In this document: positions 61,851 to 64,000 of the stretch, in pieces
How the letters are laid out: each line of letters begins with the position of its first letter
Position numbering within the stretch: the first letter of the stretch is position 1
NCBI GenBank assembly: GCA_947685225.1
Contig: CANTUV010000024.1
Span: forward strand, 52,666,001 to 52,730,000
Direction: 5' to 3'
Origin: Garcia nutans
Lineage: Eukaryota; Streptophyta; Magnoliopsida; Malpighiales; Euphorbiaceae
Length of the DNA stretch: 64,000 nucleotides
The notes under the pieces: model-generated
What the model was told of the DNA's origin: nothing
The model's database searches: none
What the model saw: only the letters and a program-made list of their open reading frames with translations
Position numbers and translations under genes: made by a program

Positions 61851-64000
61851 ATATGAGTTAGTATTAGTTTTGTATGAGTGTAAAATTATATGTATGAGTT
61901 AGTATTAGTTTTGTATTAGTGTTTTTATATTGATATGAGTTAGTATGAGTGCATTTATTTTGATATAAGTTAGTATGAGTGCATTTATATTGATATGAGT
62001 TAGTATGAGTTTGGTATGAGTATAAAATTATTTAAATGAGATAGTATTAGTTTGGTATTAGCTGTTTATATTGATATGAGTTAGTATGAATGCATTTATA
62101 TTGATACGAGTTAGTATCAGTGCATTTATATTGATATAAGTTAGTATGAGTGCATTTATATTGATATGAGTTAGTATAATTGTATTTATACTGATATGTG
62201 TTAGTATCATTTTCGTATGAGCATAAAATTATTGATAGGAGTTATTAGGAATTTGGTATGTGTGTGTTTCTATTGAAATGTGTTAGTATGAGTTTGATAT
62301 GTGCATAAAATTATTGATATCAGTTAGTATGTGTTTTGAACGAGTGTATTTATATCTTTGTGAGTTAGTATGAGCTTGGTATCAGTGTATTTATATTTAT
62401 ATGAGTTATTATGAGTTTTGTATGAGTGTATACATATTTATATGAGTATAAAATTATTGATATGAGTTAGTATGAGCTTGGTATGAGAGTATTTATATTG
62501 ATATGACTTAGTATGAGTATAAAATTATTGATATGAGTTAGTATGTAGTTTGCATGTGTATATTTATATTGATATGCGTTTGGTATGAGTTCTGTATGAG
62601 TATAAAATTATTGATATGAGTTTATATTTGTTTGGTAGTAGTGTGTTTATATTGTTATGAGTTAGTATGAGTGCATTTATATTGATATCAGTTAGTAGTA
62701 GTTTTGTATGAGCATAAATTTATTGATATGAGTTAGTATGAGTATAAAATTATTGATATGAGTTAGTATGAGTTTGGTATGAGTGTATTTATATTGATAT
62801 GTGTTAGATGAGTTTGGTATGAGTGTATTTTTATTGATATGAGTTAGTATGAGTCTTGTTACGAGTAAAAAATTATTGATATGAGTTAGTATGAGTTTGG
62901 TAAAAGTGTATTTATATTGAAATTAGTTACTATATTTTTTGTTATTAGTGTATTTATATTGATATGAGTTAGTATGACTTCTGCATGGGTAAAATTTTTT
63001 TATATGAGCTAGAATGAGTTTGGTAAGCGTGTATTTATATCGATGAGTTAGCATGAGTTTGGCATGAGTATAAAATTATTGATCTGAGTTAGTATGAGTT
63101 TGGTATTAGTGTATTTATATTGATATGAGTTAGTATGAGTTTGATATGAGTATAATATTATTGATATGTGTTAGTACGAGCTTGGTATGAGTTTATTTTT
63201 GTTGATATGAGTTATTATGAGTATAAAATTTTTAATATGAGTTAGTATGAGTTTTGTATGAGTGTATTTATATCGATATGAGTTAGATGAGTTTAGTATG
63301 AGTTTAAAATTATTGACCAGAGTTAGTAGGAGTTTGGTATGAGTGTATTTTTATTGATATGAGTTAGAAAAATTTTATATGAGTATAAAATCATTGATAT
63401 GAGTTAGTATGAGTTTGGTATGAATGTATTTATAATGATATGAATTCGTATGAATTCTGTATGAGTATAAAATTATTGATATGTGTTTATATTAGTTTTG
63501 CACTAGCGTATTTATATTGATATGAGTTAGTATGAGTGCATTAATATTGATATGAGTTAGTAGGAGTTTGGTATGAGTATAAATTTATTGATATGAGTTA
63601 GTATGAGATTGGTATTATTGATATGAGTTAGGATGAGTTTATTTATATTGATATGAGTTAGTATGAGTTCTGTATGAGTATAAAATTAATGATATGAGTT
63701 TGAATTTGTTTGGCATTAGTGTGTTTATATTGGAATGAGTTAGTATGAGTATAAAATTAAAGATATGAGTTTTTCGCATTAGTGTGTTTATATTGATATG
63801 AGTTTTTATGAGTGCATTTATATTGATATGAGTTAGTAGGAGTTTGGTATGAGCATAAAATTATTAATATGAGTTAGTATGAGTTTGGTATTACTGATAT
63901 GAGTTAGTATGAGTTTGGTATGAGTTTATTTATATTAATATGTGTTAGTATGAGTTTGTATGTTTATAAAATTATTGATATGAGTTTGTATTTGTTTGGC
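61850..64000 (+). repeat. Satellite zone 4: diverged monomers at the right edge
   Basis: Units are less uniform again. A block near 62930-63260, with a poly-T-containing unit followed by TGATGAGT and TTAGCATGAG units, resembles those at about 9600, 12000, 14150 and 22570. I saw no long near-identical copy within this stretch. The array continues to the last base, so its end is not reached. Confidence 0.65.

Larger units (their letters stand above)
9238..64000 (+). repeat. 41-bp AT-rich satellite array (about 54.8 kb, continues past the window)
   Basis: Nearly all of this stretch is head-to-tail copies of a 41-bp unit made of TGATATGAGT, TAGTATGAGT, TTGGTATGAG and a tail, either TGTATTTATAT or TATAAAATTAT. 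Common variants replace the third block with TTCTGTATGAG or TTGGCATGAG, the second with TTTGTATGAG, or the first with TGATGAG. A shorter unit of about 30 bp lacks the third block and ends TGCATTTATAT. The length equals roughly 1,300 monomers. All repeats lie in one orientation as far as I could see. The consensus + strand has no C. No gene, RNA gene or other inserted element is visible inside it. Its chromosomal role (pericentromeric, centromeric, knob or subtelomeric) cannot be told from sequence alone. Confidence 0.96.

Noticed and set aside
9238..64000. CRISPR-like array of direct repeats
   Set aside because: There are no unique spacers; the spacing sequence is itself repetitive, and the setting is a plant genome with no cas genes.
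9238..64000. Calling the array a functional centromere
   Set aside because: Higher-order repeats and a 41-bp unit are compatible with it, but nothing in the sequence shows CENH3 binding; knob, pericentromeric or subtelomeric satellite is equally possible.

Overview
The window is plant nuclear DNA made of two parts. Bases 1-9237 are a decayed Ty3/gypsy LTR retrotransposon of the chromodomain-bearing (chromovirus) type, most like the Tekay/Del lineage. Bases 9238-64000 are one uninterrupted AT-rich tandem satellite array. I see no host protein-coding gene, tRNA or rRNA gene. The source is a plant, probably an angiosperm: the element has long LTRs of about 3 kb, an initiator-Met-type primer site, a plant-type chromodomain after the integrase, and stop codons in contexts expected from plant cytosine methylation. 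I cannot name the species.

Retrotransposon layout (+ strand). The 5' LTR is cut by the window edge and ends at 2243. It is followed by the primer-binding site (about 2249-2262), a leader with a telomere-like inverted repeat, a small intact coiled-coil ORF (2404-2793), a non-coding gap, and then a gag-pol region with many lesions: gag 3100-4314, protease about 4315-4880, and the first half of reverse transcriptase to about 5413. A large internal deletion at about 5411-5416 joins reverse transcriptase directly to the C-terminal integrase, which carries a GPY/F module and chromodomain and ends at 6193. The polypurine tract (6200-6210) and a complete 3' LTR (6211-9237, TG...CA ends) follow. The catalytic YxDD motif, RNase H and the integrase catalytic core are missing, so this copy cannot move on its own. 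My hand alignment of the two LTRs gives about 59 substitutions over about 2.24 kb (about 2.6%), a fairly recent insertion. The internal region carries more lesions than that age predicts, which suggests the element was already defective when it inserted.

The 3' LTR ends directly in satellite sequence in normal monomer phase, so the element inserted into the array or at its edge. The expected left-hand target duplication (TAGTA) lies outside the window.

Satellite layout. The basic unit is 41 bp, built from three copies of TATGAGT spaced 10-11 bp apart plus an AT-rich tail. Two main tails (GTGTATTTATAT and GTATAAAATTAT) tend to alternate. A shorter 30-bp unit also occurs. The consensus + strand has 11 G and no C, so it has no CG or CHG site and its only cytosines are CHH sites on the minus strand. 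Zone 1 (9238 to about 14.08 kb) is diverged, with a worn 2.2-2.4 kb periodicity. Zone 2 (about 14.08-44.5 kb) is full of long, nearly identical higher-order repeats with periods of about 3.56 kb, exactly 2,998 bp and nested 1,028 bp, plus copies displaced by 8,421 bp and about 21.92 kb. Zone 3 (about 44.5-61.85 kb) contains a different, 3,930-bp higher-order repeat. Zone 4 (to 64000) is diverged again. The array shows several successive rounds of amplification.
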